From assembly GCF_004363005.1 (NCBI RefSeq), contig NZ_SNYH01000001.1, positions 733,869-770,406 of the forward strand: a stretch of 36,538 nucleotides of DNA, written 5' to 3'. Both the position numbers and the translations under genes were made by a program. This DNA is from Tenacibaculum caenipelagi. Its GTDB lineage: Bacteria; Bacteroidota; Bacteroidia; Flavobacteriales; Flavobacteriaceae. Of the stretch, positions 7,734 to 17,365 are shown in pieces (the stretch's first letter is position 1; every line of letters begins with the position of its first letter). The notes under the pieces are model-generated. The model was not told the origin of the DNA, made no database searches, and saw only the letters and a list, made by a program, of their open reading frames with translations.

Positions 7734-10103
7734 TTAGGGCAATAGTTCTGAAGGTATAAAGAATACTTCTTTTTTATAGCCTTCTTCTATTTTTTGCAAT
7801 TTGTTCTTTAAAAATAACTCTTCTAAGTTATTTATTTTTTCGTACTGCTGAAAATAAAATTTTTCAAAACCACTTTTTTCTATTTTTTTTCTGGGCAGCT
7901 TATGTACTCGTAAACAATAATATCCTTTGTGATTTAATGGTATTCCTGATTTAAAATAAAATAAATCGGCTATGGTAGTTTTTCTACCCAAAATATATCT
8001 GTAGGCAGCTTTGTTTACTATTTTTATTTGTTTTTGGTAAAGCCGTTTCATTATTCTTCTCTTTTTTCTTGTAAGAGGCTTTGCCATTTGAGGAAATGTG
8101 CTGCGATAATTTTCTATCAATGCTAGAATTTCATCTTTATCGAGTATATATCCTTTTTTAAGAATACTATCATTAAGTAATGTTACTTTTTGATAAAGTA
8201 CCTCATGTAAATTATTTCTACTTAATTGAAAAAGCCTTAAACTATCGGTAGCTAACTCTTTATATTTTATTTTTATAGCAGCTGTTGGTTTACTTCTTAA
8301 AACCCCAAGTTTTTTATTAAAATAATTTAATGACGAAATAAGTTTTCGGTTTGTTAAGTTTGATCTTTCTAAAATAGAATCTATCGTTTTTTCTAAAGAT
8401 ACTGGTGTTAATGAATTTTCAATACCAGGAAAAACAATCCCTCCATTAAACAAACTATTATCAGGCGCATCGTATATATAAACATTATCTTCATCTGTAG
8501 ATATATTCTTTAAAATATTATGCTCTACAATGATTTTATTATCTACAATAAAATTTTTAATGAACTCATTATAAAATTTCCCTGTTTTATACAAAAACTC
8601 CTTACTCCCTAATATATAATTTTGAGATCGAGCACTTTTATCACTATCTAGTTGAGCAAAAACAATTTTGGGTGATTTTTTAGCTATCTTTTCAAAAAAA
8701 GAATCTTTTTCCTTACTTATATCATTGCTATTTTCTTTACTTGACGCGATTATAAAAATGTTGTTTTCGAAACGTTTTTTTTCATCAGAAAAGTTATCTA
8801 TTGCATAATCAACTGCTTTAGGTATAGACATTTTTGTTGTTTCATACTCAACGTTTAAGTTATTTTCACCTGTTTCTATAAAAGATTCTATAAAGTTGAT
8901 CCATTCAGAAAAAGAGGTTGATTTATGAAATACAGAAGCCCCTTTTTTATCTATTAAAATTGCAGAAAAATTATATTGAATATCAGAAGAAGCTTTAAAT
9001 AAAGATATATACAAACTTTGTAACGAGTTAAGTATTTTTTTTAAATGCTCACTATCTTCATTTTTAGAAATAAAGTGAAGGTTTACGACTTTAGATTCCT
9101 CTTTCATAAACTTTATTTCTTTTGTATAAAAACTATTCCCTTTTACATTAATTAACTTGTTTTCATTATGATTCCAAACATGTACTGGTGCAATTAAATC
9201 ATTCGTTATATCTGCTTTTAAATTTTTAGACCCCGTATATAAATACTTTGAATAAATGTCCTCTCCCGCAAGTTTTATAGTGTCTTTATTACTAACAGCT
9301 AATAAACTATCTGTTTTTTTTATAACATATACTTGATTTTGACCGATACGTTTTATTAAATTTGATGGTATCCAACCCACAGTTTGAGAAATAGAGTCTT
9401 TTAAAATGGGTTGATCAGATATAAAAACTGCTTTTCCTTTTTCATCATATTTATAGGCATATACGACTTGATTTGACAGCAATTTTTTAGCTGACTTAAT
9501 TTTAAAAAATGGGTCTTTAAATACATTAACCGAATCGACCTTCATATATGGTTCTAAATCAAAAAGTCTCAAAACTTTATCGGTTCCTACCTTATATTTT
9601 ATAGGTCTATTATTACAAGTTTCAAGAAAAGAATGATTATAATTAATTACATTATTTTTAGGTATCCATCCTAAATATTCTACTTGTTCCTTGTCTTTAA
9701 AATTATATTTATCACCATAAAACATGGAAAAAATTCCTTTTGGTTTCCCTATCTGTTCGGGATTAGCAACCACTACTTCGTAAGAATTTTCTTTTTCGTT
9801 AATTACATATAACGGTGTAAGTAAGCCCTTCTTTTTAAATTTTTCTTGTACATATGGGCCTTTATAAAAAGAGTTGTTTTCTCGATCTGAAAAAACCATT
9901 TTTACAGACTCATCATACTTTATATCAACTTTTTTTAAATAGTTAAATTTACCTCCTTTTACTTTTTCTATTTTTTCATAACTTCCTATGGTTTGAGAAA
10001 TAATAGAAGAAGAATATAGAGAAAGGAGTAAAACAAACAGTTTTAATTTGATATGCTTTGTTATCGTAATAAGCTTTGTGTTACATTTAGTCTTTTGAAA
10101 CAT
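7734..10103 (-). CDS. tssR: T6SSiii envelope protein TssR
   Basis: A 789-residue exported protein: signal peptide LKLFVLLLSLYSSSIISQ, then an N-terminal region with repeated SH3-like segments (EYLGWIPKNNVI and QTVGWIPSNLIKRIG). A central stretch at ~340-500 could be a von Willebrand-like alpha/beta fold (FSAILIDKKG, NNIFIIASSKE). A helical C-terminus follows. Length, architecture and place at the end of the subtype iii core match TssR, a periplasmic/outer-membrane component of the TssJLM-replacing envelope complex in Bacteroidota. The start codon lies 43 nt inside the preceding PKD gene in another frame; it is the only ATG that keeps the signal peptide. Confidence 0.8.
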   Translation of the reverse strand: MFQKTKCNTKLITITKHIKLKLFVLLLSLYSSSIISQTIGSYEKIEKVKGGKFNYLKKVDIKYDESVKMVFSDRENNSFYKGPYVQEKFKKKGLLTPLYVINEKENSYEVVVANPEQIGKPKGIFSMFYGDKYNFKDKEQVEYLGWIPKNNVINYNHSFLETCNNRPIKYKVGTDKVLRLFDLEPYMKVDSVNVFKDPFFKIKSAKKLLSNQVVYAYKYDEKGKAVFISDQPILKDSISQTVGWIPSNLIKRIGQNQVYVIKKTDSLLAVSNKDTIKLAGEDIYSKYLYTGSKNLKADITNDLIAPVHVWNHNENKLINVKGNSFYTKEIKFMKEESKVVNLHFISKNEDSEHLKKILNSLQSLYISLFKASSDIQYNFSAILIDKKGASVFHKSTSFSEWINFIESFIETGENNLNVEYETTKMSIPKAVDYAIDNFSDEKKRFENNIFIIASSKENSNDISKEKDSFFEKIAKKSPKIVFAQLDSDKSARSQNYILGSKEFLYKTGKFYNEFIKNFIVDNKIIVEHNILKNISTDEDNVYIYDAPDNSLFNGGIVFPGIENSLTPVSLEKTIDSILERSNLTNRKLISSLNYFNKKLGVLRSKPTAAIKIKYKELATDSLRLFQLSRNNLHEVLYQKVTLLNDSILKKGYILDKDEILALIENYRSTFPQMAKPLTRKKRRIMKRLYQKQIKIVNKAAYRYILGRKTTIADLFYFKSGIPLNHKGYYCLRVHKLPRKKIEKSGFEKFYFQQYEKINNLEELFLKNKLQKIEEGYKKEVFFIPSELLP

Positions 10104-10993
10104 TTAATTGTATCTATTTCAACTTTATTAATAATTATTTTACTTCTTCTCTTATTTTCTAGATAGTGTAACCCTTGACAATAGCTAAAAAAGTCATTAT
10201 ATCTCCCTCCATTCACAATTACTAGTATATCTTCTGCTTGGTTACATGTGTAATTGTTTTTAATATAGTTTAGGTTTTTATAAAAGGTACTTCTGTCAGT
10301 AACCTTACTATCTGCAATTGCTTGAAGTCTTTTTTTAATATCATTTTGTACCACCCCCAAAGAATCAACTTTTTCTAATTCTTCTACTTTTTCAAATCGG
10401 GGTAGAATTCTTATATAATGATAAATAGGGTATTTTAAAGTGTTTGTTTGAAGTTTCACTCTGTAATCACCTGGTTTTGTGTACCTATAGATTACTTGTT
10501 TTTCATAGGCATCAACTGTACCTGTTTCTCCAAACTCCCAGTACCATGTATTAACCCCCTTACCTTCAGTAAAAAACACTAGTTCTTCTCCCGCATATCC
10601 TTCATCAACACCATGTATTTTTACTAACGAATCTCTAGGAGATATTTTAGGCAAAGAAACAACCCCTATTTTTTTGGATGCTATAAATTTATTATTTACG
10701 GCAATTGACACTAAGTATTTTCCTTTCTTAGGATACTTATAGTTAATGTTACCTGCTTTTACAATAGAATCTCCATTACCCAAATGCCAAACTACATCTC
10801 TTCCGTTAACTAAGGTTGTATCATTTAAAAGAAAAAATAATTTTTCTCCAACCTCAAACTGATAGTTGTTATTAGATTCTGATATATAAAAATCTAGATT
10901 ACTAAGTCTTGATTTATATGGTATAAAGATTGCTAGAATTAGTAGTAATAAAGCAATAAAAATTAATATTGCTAGCTTAAGTTTATTAGACAT
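10061..10993 (-). CDS. PKD-domain inner-membrane protein of the T6SSiii envelope complex (TssP or TssQ)
   Basis: A 310-residue protein with one N-terminal transmembrane helix (LKLAILIFIALLLLILAIFI) and a periplasmic part containing two PKD-like folds. The sequence signs are VWHLGNGDSIVKAGNINYKY..GKYLVSIAVN and WYWEFGETG...YRYTKPGDYRVKLQT. The remainder is helical. It overlaps the tssR start by 43 nt and follows the two small single-pass proteins. In subtype iii loci a PKD-domain protein is part of the TssN-O-P-Q-R envelope assembly. I am not certain which letter applies, so no symbol is given. Confidence 0.75.
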   Translation of the reverse strand: MSNKLKLAILIFIALLLLILAIFIPYKSRLSNLDFYISESNNNYQFEVGEKLFFLLNDTTLVNGRDVVWHLGNGDSIVKAGNINYKYPKKGKYLVSIAVNNKFIASKKIGVVSLPKISPRDSLVKIHGVDEGYAGEELVFFTEGKGVNTWYWEFGETGTVDAYEKQVIYRYTKPGDYRVKLQTNTLKYPIYHYIRILPRFEKVEELEKVDSLGVVQNDIKKRLQAIADSKVTDRSTFYKNLNYIKNNYTCNQAEDILVIVNGGRYNDFFSYCQGLHYLENKRRSKIIINKVEIDTIKCFKRLNVTQSLLR

Positions 10994-11004
10994 TTTTTCT
11001 AGAT

Positions 11005-11451
11005 TTAAATATTTGCTTTACATTCTTCTAAGTTCTCTTTTAGAACTTTGTTGTTTCTTTTTAGTGCGTTGAATTCTTCACTTAAATCAAAAAACATTTT
11101 GAGAATTTTTGATGATTGTACCGCAAAAATGTATCTGTTATTCATGTCATTATCTCGATACACTCTTTTATATTGTTGTATTTCCTTATCTAGTTCGTCT
11201 AACACTTGGATTTGAATTACATCAAAAGGGATTTCTTGTATCTTTTTGTGGGTATTCTTAATGTTTTTAGTATAATTTTCTTGTACTTCAAAAACTTCTT
11301 CAGAAGCATTTATACTATTAAGTAATTCTTTACTCTCAACAACAGGTACTTTAAAAATAAACTTTGTGAGTATTATAAATACTCCTGTTGACAGTATTAA
11401 AAACAGCAAAAAAAACCTTATTTTTTCCCAAAAAACTTCATACTTGTCCAT
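11005..11451 (-). CDS. Small single-pass T6SSiii membrane protein (TssO/P/Q class)
   Basis: A 148-residue protein with one transmembrane helix near the N-terminus (RFFLLFLILSTGVFIILTKFIF) and a long helical periplasmic part with coiled-coil character, ending RNNKVLKENLEECKANI. It lies 4 nt after the similar-sized preceding gene and 11 nt before the PKD gene. This pair of small bitopic proteins between tssK and tssR is typical of the subtype iii trans-envelope complex. It may well be TssO or TssP; the name is left open. Confidence 0.7.
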   Translation of the reverse strand: MDKYEVFWEKIRFFLLFLILSTGVFIILTKFIFKVPVVESKELLNSINASEEVFEVQENYTKNIKNTHKKIQEIPFDVIQIQVLDELDKEIQQYKRVYRDNDMNNRYIFAVQSSKILKMFFDLSEEFNALKRNNKVLKENLEECKANI

Positions 11452-11455
11452 AACA

Positions 11456-11941
11456 CTATTCTCTATTTAAATCTTTATACTTTTCTCTACATTTTTCTAA
11501 TTGTTCTTTATTCGCCTCCCTTTTATCAACCTCTTTATTATAATTTTCTAATAGCGATTGTATGTTTCTTATTTCAGATAAGAATTCTCCATAAACTTTA
11601 TAATAACGGTTTTCAATTTTTGTGCTATCAATATCTTCTCTTATTTCAACTCTGGCATCTGTAATGATTCTTTGCATTTGCCTGTACTCTCCTATATTTC
11701 TTCTCTTATTTTTTAAACTATATAAATTTTTAAAAAGCTCTTCCATCTTAAAATTCAACATTGCTTGCTTCTTGAAAACATCGTTATAATGCGCCTGTTT
11801 GTCTTCTATAAGCCCCACGCCTTTGTCTGCAATTACTAGCGTAACATAAAAACAACAGAATAGAATTACAGTTGTAAAAGAAAATGATAAAAAAAACCTA
11901 GAGATTTGTTTTCTCCTATCTTTATAATTTAAAGCTTTCAT
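11456..11941 (-). CDS. tssO: Small single-pass T6SSiii membrane protein, probably TssO
   Basis: A 161-residue protein starting MKALNYKDRRKQISRFF, a short basic cytoplasmic tail. One transmembrane helix follows (FTTVILFCCFYVTLVI) and then a long coiled-coil periplasmic domain. The basic MKxLNxKxR-type N-terminus is what I associate with TssO of Bacteroidota T6SS. It could instead be TssQ, since the two families are alike in size and topology. The Cys pair lies within the membrane helix and does not form a good lipobox, so a lipoprotein reading is disfavoured. The gene begins 12 nt after tssK ends. Confidence 0.6.
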   Translation of the reverse strand: MKALNYKDRRKQISRFFLSFSFTTVILFCCFYVTLVIADKGVGLIEDKQAHYNDVFKKQAMLNFKMEELFKNLYSLKNKRRNIGEYRQMQRIITDARVEIREDIDSTKIENRYYKVYGEFLSEIRNIQSLLENYNKEVDKREANKEQLEKCREKYKDLNRE

Positions 11942-11953
11942 AACAATTCTTTA

Positions 11954-13111
11954 TTAATCAATTATACTCCAAGTAGTATTTCTCCCCTTACTTCCGCTAA
12001 ATTGACTTATTGATTCTTCATTGATTACAATGTTATCTTTTCTTTGTCCTATATATTCTAGTTCGCTCATTTTTTTAAAAATACGTTCTAACATAGTTAC
12101 AAACTTATTCAACACACCAAATGTTTCTGAAATCTCAATATGATTATACTTAACATTAACAGTGTCTGCTATTATGTCTAGAATATATGAAGGTTTAATA
12201 TCTGTCCATTGATAATAATACTGTAGTAATTCCTCTTTCTCTTTATCGTTCATAATACTTAAACAAATTGAAAGTTTATTTGCTAAAACAACTAATCTAT
12301 CTACCAAATAGATTGGAGATCTTTTAAATGAAAGATTTTCTAAATTGAATATATTATCACTGTAATATTCTTGTAGTATTTCGCAAATTGAGAATGTATT
12401 TATAACCAGTTTATTATTATTCTTTTGTTCATTATTTTTTTTAAAAACCTTAACTGTATAATTTTTAACACTAATAAGAACTTGTAATAATCCTTTACTA
12501 AAATCTTCTAATTGTTCATTCGCCGACAGGTTAACCACTGGAGGAATATAATCTTGGTCAATTGAAAACAATCCATTAACCCACAAAATTTTTGATACTA
12601 CTAAGAAGTGTTCTTTTAAAAAACTTGTATTTATTTTTGAAACCGGCACAGTATGCAATTTTAACTTAGGTAGTACATGTGGGTGGTGTAAAGGCAAAAC
12701 TTCAGGATCAGGCATTCCAACAGGCAAATACTCAAAAGGAGACAATGTTAAGATTACATAAAACTCTTCGCTTTCTGTTTTATCAAAATCTGAGGTTTTT
12801 AAAGTTACAGAAGGTGAATCTTCTCCGTATAAATTAGGATGATAAATAATTCTATACCCCCCCTGCGTAATAGCATTACAAGATTTGAGTTTAATTATTA
12901 AAGAATTATCTCCATCTGTTAAAGCTTCTAATTGTAAATTTTCGAAGTTACTTGTTTTCTCTGTTAATCCATATTCATAACTTTTAAGACAAACCGAACT
13001 ATAATCTTTAATAGTTTCTATGACATTATTATAACTTTTAAAAAAATGTTCTGCTGATATTTTAACTCCATCAGTCCAATTTACGGGTAAATGATTCATC
13101 TTCTTATTCAT
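11954..13111 (-). CDS. tssK: T6SS baseplate subunit TssK
   Basis: TssK links the baseplate wedges to the membrane complex. The N-terminus contains the family hallmark NWTDGVKISAEHFF, followed by beta-rich domains and a helical C-terminal half, in the shorter (~385-residue) form seen in subtype iii. Three starts are possible: TTG 13117, ATG 13111 and ATG 13099 (MNHLPVNWTDG). I chose 13111; 13099 also places the hallmark close to the N-terminus. The start overlaps the end of tssN, implying translational coupling. Confidence 0.88.
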   Translation of the reverse strand: MNKKMNHLPVNWTDGVKISAEHFFKSYNNVIETIKDYSSVCLKSYEYGLTEKTSNFENLQLEALTDGDNSLIIKLKSCNAITQGGYRIIYHPNLYGEDSPSVTLKTSDFDKTESEEFYVILTLSPFEYLPVGMPDPEVLPLHHPHVLPKLKLHTVPVSKINTSFLKEHFLVVSKILWVNGLFSIDQDYIPPVVNLSANEQLEDFSKGLLQVLISVKNYTVKVFKKNNEQKNNNKLVINTFSICEILQEYYSDNIFNLENLSFKRSPIYLVDRLVVLANKLSICLSIMNDKEKEELLQYYYQWTDIKPSYILDIIADTVNVKYNHIEISETFGVLNKFVTMLERIFKKMSELEYIGQRKDNIVINEESISQFSGSKGRNTTWSIID

Positions 13112-13982
13112 CCTCAATAGTATTTATTGTTGTTCTTCTAATATAAATAGTTTGCTTATTTCTTATTTTGTTAAACCTTCCATCCTTTTCTGCATCTAAA
13201 ACTTTTGTAAAAAGAGGAACGTTAAACCACTTATTGGTGTAAAATATCCAGCCAATAGGTTCTCCTTCTATAAATGTATCAATCATTCTGTCTGGAAATC
13301 TAAAATTCTGATCTTCAACAAAACGGTTAAACCATCTACCTACTGAAACTTCTAACGGTAATTTTACCGAAAAGGAACTATAATTTACATCACCTGGATT
13401 TCTTTTGATCTTAACCGTAACTTGAATTAATTTAAATACATCTACATTATCCCAATACATACTATTGGCTTCGTCATTTGAAACACTCCAGGCCTTGTAA
13501 AATGGTTTTGATATATTTAAGAAATAACTTAACGTCATGTTGTATAAAAAGGGTAAAACAAACCAGACTACAGATAACATAGCCCAAATGGCGTAAGGAA
13601 GCCCGCTTATTTTTTCAAAAATCAAGTAGTACAACCATCCAGAAAGAATTATTATTATAAAAATAAAAAATAGTGTATGGAATTTATTGTCAATTCCTAT
13701 TGACTTATAAAACTTTGTATTTGTAAAAAAGGTAAAGAAAACGCCCAAAAAAACATAACATAAAACTGTAAGCATCAAACCTATCCATACAAATTCATAT
13801 TTTAATACACTGATAAAAACGGGGGCTATGAGTATAAGAGTTGTTAACAATATTAAAACTATTGCCTTTTTAATATTAAACGCCTTTTTTGTTTTTATGA
13901 TATTATTTAAAACTACTAATGAAATAGTAGCTATTAATGGTGCTAAAAGAAATTTTAAAAAATATACTATTATTATATTCAT
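13104..13982 (-). CDS. tssN: T6SSiii polytopic membrane protein TssN
   Basis: A 292-residue protein with about five transmembrane helices in the first 155 residues (e.g. FLLAPLIATISLVVL, IVLILLTTLILIAPVF, FFIFIIIILSGWLYYLIF, AIWAMLSVVWFVLPFL). A soluble C-terminal domain (~160-292) follows, rich in beta-strands (VFKLIQVTVKIKRNPGD, GWIFYTNKWF). Topology, size and position between tssG and tssK fit TssN, the inner-membrane anchor that replaces TssL/TssM in Bacteroidota. It is 10 nt after tssG. Confidence 0.85.
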   Translation of the reverse strand: MNIIIVYFLKFLLAPLIATISLVVLNNIIKTKKAFNIKKAIVLILLTTLILIAPVFISVLKYEFVWIGLMLTVLCYVFLGVFFTFFTNTKFYKSIGIDNKFHTLFFIFIIIILSGWLYYLIFEKISGLPYAIWAMLSVVWFVLPFLYNMTLSYFLNISKPFYKAWSVSNDEANSMYWDNVDVFKLIQVTVKIKRNPGDVNYSSFSVKLPLEVSVGRWFNRFVEDQNFRFPDRMIDTFIEGEPIGWIFYTNKWFNVPLFTKVLDAEKDGRFNKIRNKQTIYIRRTTINTIEDE

Positions 13983-13992
13983 AATATTTTTT

Positions 13993-14934
13993 TTAATTTA
14001 AATACGAATTGTACCCTAAAAACTTCTCAGATAAAATAAAGCCTTGAGTAGGGTTTGATTTAAAAGTAATGTTAATTTTCCTTGATGAAATTAGAAAAAA
14101 GCTTAAGACTTCCTTTATCATTAAAGTATTCCTTTCTAAGGTTTTAAAATTTTCAATATCATTTTCTAATTGAACTTCAACCTTTACATCATCTATCTCA
14201 CTATATACTTGTCCACTTAAACCTAAATCGACACCTAAAACGGCATCTCCTAAGCTTAAAAAAGGAGATTCATTAATAACACTAGGCACATAATCAATCT
14301 TTACTTTAAGTCCTAATACCGTATGTATTAACTTTTCAAGTTCTGGTAGATTTTCTTTAAAAACTTCTGATTTACATAGATTAAGAAACAACTTATAAAA
14401 TGATTCATCAGAAATTAACAAATCAGCATTAACTATTTGTTTGAAAATATCTACTAAGTTCTTTTTGGATCTCTTATCTGAAAAAAAATTTAAACTCCTA
14501 TTGTTAATTTTTACCTTTTCTTTAAAAATTTCAGTATCAAAAAATGTAAAGAAATCAAGATCCCTTTTTTCTTTTTCTCTATTCTTACGAATAGTATTTA
14601 CGACCTCTTTTTTATTGCTTGAATTCACCCCTAAAGAAAGTGGGTAAAAAAATATTTCTGGCAATTGGTGATATATGCTGCTTTTACTTAAATGCACAAC
14701 TATATTCTCCTTGAAATCTACATCTTGTGAAGTAAAAACTGAGTCGACATATAAAACATCTTTAGATTGAGCTCTAGCGTTCATCCCATGATTTTTGACA
14801 ATCAAGGTATCTAGAATATTTTTGTCTAATAAGTACTCCAATTCCCCAACAAAAGCCTCTGCAATAAAATCAGATGCCATGTTACGAACAAGTTCTTCAA
14901 TTACTATATAATCCTCTTTTACAACAGCTCCCAT
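13993..14934 (-). CDS. tssG: T6SS baseplate subunit TssG
   Basis: A 313-residue soluble protein, in the usual size range of TssG, which forms the baseplate wedge with TssF. Near residues 80-105 is the family-like strand-turn KSSIYHQLPEIFFYPL, followed by a charged helical segment (IRKNREKEKRDLDFF). The last third (FKTLERNTLMIKEVLSFFL) resembles TssG C-termini. The ATG at 14934 lies 16 nt inside the end of tssH, so the two are coupled. Assignment rests on size, place and partial motifs. Confidence 0.8.
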   Translation of the reverse strand: MGAVVKEDYIVIEELVRNMASDFIAEAFVGELEYLLDKNILDTLIVKNHGMNARAQSKDVLYVDSVFTSQDVDFKENIVVHLSKSSIYHQLPEIFFYPLSLGVNSSNKKEVVNTIRKNREKEKRDLDFFTFFDTEIFKEKVKINNRSLNFFSDKRSKKNLVDIFKQIVNADLLISDESFYKLFLNLCKSEVFKENLPELEKLIHTVLGLKVKIDYVPSVINESPFLSLGDAVLGVDLGLSGQVYSEIDDVKVEVQLENDIENFKTLERNTLMIKEVLSFFLISSRKINITFKSNPTQGFILSEKFLGYNSYLN

Positions 14935-17360
14935 ACAAGATTCTCGTTTTTATGATCTAGTAAAACATGATCGCCTTTTTTTACCTGTTCAGAGACTATC
15001 ATTCTAGACATCGCTTTCTTAACATAGGTTCTTACTACACCTGCAATAGGTCTTGCTCCATATTTTTGTGAGTATCCTTTTTTTGATAAAAACATTAAGG
15101 CATCTTCAGAAATATCTAATTCTATTTGTTTTTGCTGTTCTAATTGCTTTTTTAGCTTATTAAAGTGTAGTGCTAAAATATCTTGTGCAACTTTTTGGTT
15201 AATTGGAGCAAAAGGAACTACTTCTGTTAACCTTCCTAAAAATTCAGGCCTAAAATATTGCGCCATTACCTCTATTAGCTCATTAGAGGTTGGAGTTTTT
15301 CCTTCTGTTATTTGTTCTGCTATCCATTGACTTCCTATGTTCGATGTAAAAATAATTATCGCATTCGAAAAATCTCCTTCTCTTCCTAATTTATCATGAA
15401 TAACTCCTTCATCCATTAACTGAAGAAAAACATCATAAACCGAGCTATGTGCTTTTTCTATTTCATCAAAAAGAACTACTGAATAAGGGCGTTGTCTTAT
15501 TTTTGTTACCAACATCCCTCCTTCTTCATAACCTACATAACCTGGAGGTGCTCCGTAAAGCAAGGCTGCAGAATGTTCTTCTTTAAATTCAGACATATCA
15601 AAACGAATCATTGCATTTTCATCATCAAACAACAATTCTGCTAACGATTTTGTCAATTCTGTTTTCCCTGTACCTGTAGGGCCTAAAAAGAAAAAAGAAC
15701 CTATTGGTTGTTTAGGGTTGCTAAGTCCACTTCGTGATTCAATAATAGCATCTGAGAGTGTTTGAATAGCATTAGATTGCCCTTTAACTCTTTCTTTTAA
15801 TTTTTCATCAATAGTTAAAAGTCGTTCTTTCTCTTCTGTTTGAATTTTTCCTAAAGGAATTCCTGTTATTTCTGATACAACAGCTTCAATATCCATTTCA
15901 CTTACTGTATCTATGCTGTCATTCGCTAACTCCTTTAAAGCTGATAAGAAACCATCAATCTTTGCAACCTCTTCCTCTAAATTTTGATTATCGGGCAATA
16001 GTTGGAATGATTTATTAACTCTTGACGTTTGAATAACACTTACTTTTCTATATATCGTATTTAACGCTAATTGCAAATCAGAAAAATTGAACTTTTCTGA
16101 ATCTTTTATCTCTTTAAAATTCTTTTCTATTTTATCTACTTCTTCAGTAACGGTAGCATTACTCATTTTTACTGCAGCTACAGTTTTATCGATTAAATCT
16201 ATAGCTCCGTAAGGAAGTTTCTTTTCTTTAAAATACCTCTTAGATAGGTGAATTGTTTCTTCTATAGCTTTATCAGATATCTTAATGCTAAAATGTTCTT
16301 CTAATCTTTTCTTATGTTTATGCAAGCATTTCAACATTTCAACTTCTCCAAGTTCTTCTAACTTTAGTACTTCTAACTTGCTATTAATTGAATGTTTTTC
16401 TAAATTTTTTCTGTATGAGTCTGCATTAATTGTAAAAATCATATTAATTTTCCCTTCACTCAACTGGGCATTTAATATGTTTACAATAGCGTTTGCCTTA
16501 CCTGTAGAGTTTTCAAGTAACACATGAAGATCATCTATAACTAATATCGAAGGAACATTAATAGATTCTAGTTTAGAAAAAAGTTCAGATACTTTTTTAT
16601 TCGCTTCATTTTCTGAACCAGCACTTGCTAACAATCTTGGTACATTCAATTTAAAAACTAAATGACTTTTTAAATATTCATCCGTACTATAACTAAGCTC
16701 TCTTACAAAGTAATTTATTGTAGCTGTCTTACCTATTCCTGAATCTCCTACTAAAATAACTCCTTTGCTTTCTGATCTTTCAAAATTTTCTAATGTTAAT
16801 CTTACTTCTTTTTCTCTTCCTAAGATTAGCTTTCCTTTTTGAATTACTTCTTCTGTTTGTAGGTTGTCTATATAAGAGTTTATAGTAGAAACATCTCCTT
16901 TAAAATCTGATTCTATAAAAACAGGTTCATTTGCATTATAATGTTTTAGAACCTCTTGTTCAGTTATTCCGAGAGTTTCTATTTGTTGACTAGAATATAC
17001 AACTCCGTCTCTTATAACTGCTGCGAAAACACAAAGCGCATCTATATTATCTGTTCCTAATTTAATTTTTGAGCGTTCTGACTCTTCAAAAACTTTAACA
17101 ACCTCATCATCTGGGCGCACGTCTTCTGTTCCTTTAAATGGAGTTGATTTGTACATTTCTTGCATTACTTCAAACCACTCAAGAATATAATTAACGTCTT
17201 TTCCCATACCGTTAATTACCTCTTCTAAACCTGTAGGCTCATTAATTAATGCTGTTATTAAATGACAAACACCATAAGTGCTATGATTTTCTTTGTAAGC
17301 AATGCTTTTAGCTCTTTTTATACTTGATAAAGTACTTGAGCTGTAATCTCTTTCTATCAT
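14919..17360 (-). CDS. tssH: T6SS sheath-recycling AAA+ ATPase TssH (ClpV)
   Basis: An 813-residue Clp/Hsp100 unfoldase that disassembles contracted TssB/C sheath. An N-terminal Clp repeat domain (1-140) precedes two AAA+ modules. Module 1 has Walker A GDSGIGKT at 205-212 and Walker B SILVIDD at 271-277, with Asp where Glu is usual as the second acidic residue. Module 2 has Walker A GPTGTGKT at 560-567, pore loop GYVG at 607-610, Walker B VVLFDE at 628-633 and the sensor-2 motif GARP near the end. A helical middle domain lies at ~400-500. The gene starts 5 nt after tssF. Confidence 0.95.
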   Translation of the reverse strand: MIERDYSSSTLSSIKRAKSIAYKENHSTYGVCHLITALINEPTGLEEVINGMGKDVNYILEWFEVMQEMYKSTPFKGTEDVRPDDEVVKVFEESERSKIKLGTDNIDALCVFAAVIRDGVVYSSQQIETLGITEQEVLKHYNANEPVFIESDFKGDVSTINSYIDNLQTEEVIQKGKLILGREKEVRLTLENFERSESKGVILVGDSGIGKTATINYFVRELSYSTDEYLKSHLVFKLNVPRLLASAGSENEANKKVSELFSKLESINVPSILVIDDLHVLLENSTGKANAIVNILNAQLSEGKINMIFTINADSYRKNLEKHSINSKLEVLKLEELGEVEMLKCLHKHKKRLEEHFSIKISDKAIEETIHLSKRYFKEKKLPYGAIDLIDKTVAAVKMSNATVTEEVDKIEKNFKEIKDSEKFNFSDLQLALNTIYRKVSVIQTSRVNKSFQLLPDNQNLEEEVAKIDGFLSALKELANDSIDTVSEMDIEAVVSEITGIPLGKIQTEEKERLLTIDEKLKERVKGQSNAIQTLSDAIIESRSGLSNPKQPIGSFFFLGPTGTGKTELTKSLAELLFDDENAMIRFDMSEFKEEHSAALLYGAPPGYVGYEEGGMLVTKIRQRPYSVVLFDEIEKAHSSVYDVFLQLMDEGVIHDKLGREGDFSNAIIIFTSNIGSQWIAEQITEGKTPTSNELIEVMAQYFRPEFLGRLTEVVPFAPINQKVAQDILALHFNKLKKQLEQQKQIELDISEDALMFLSKKGYSQKYGARPIAGVVRTYVKKAMSRMIVSEQVKKGDHVLLDHKNENLVWELL

Positions 17361-17365
17361 CTTTT

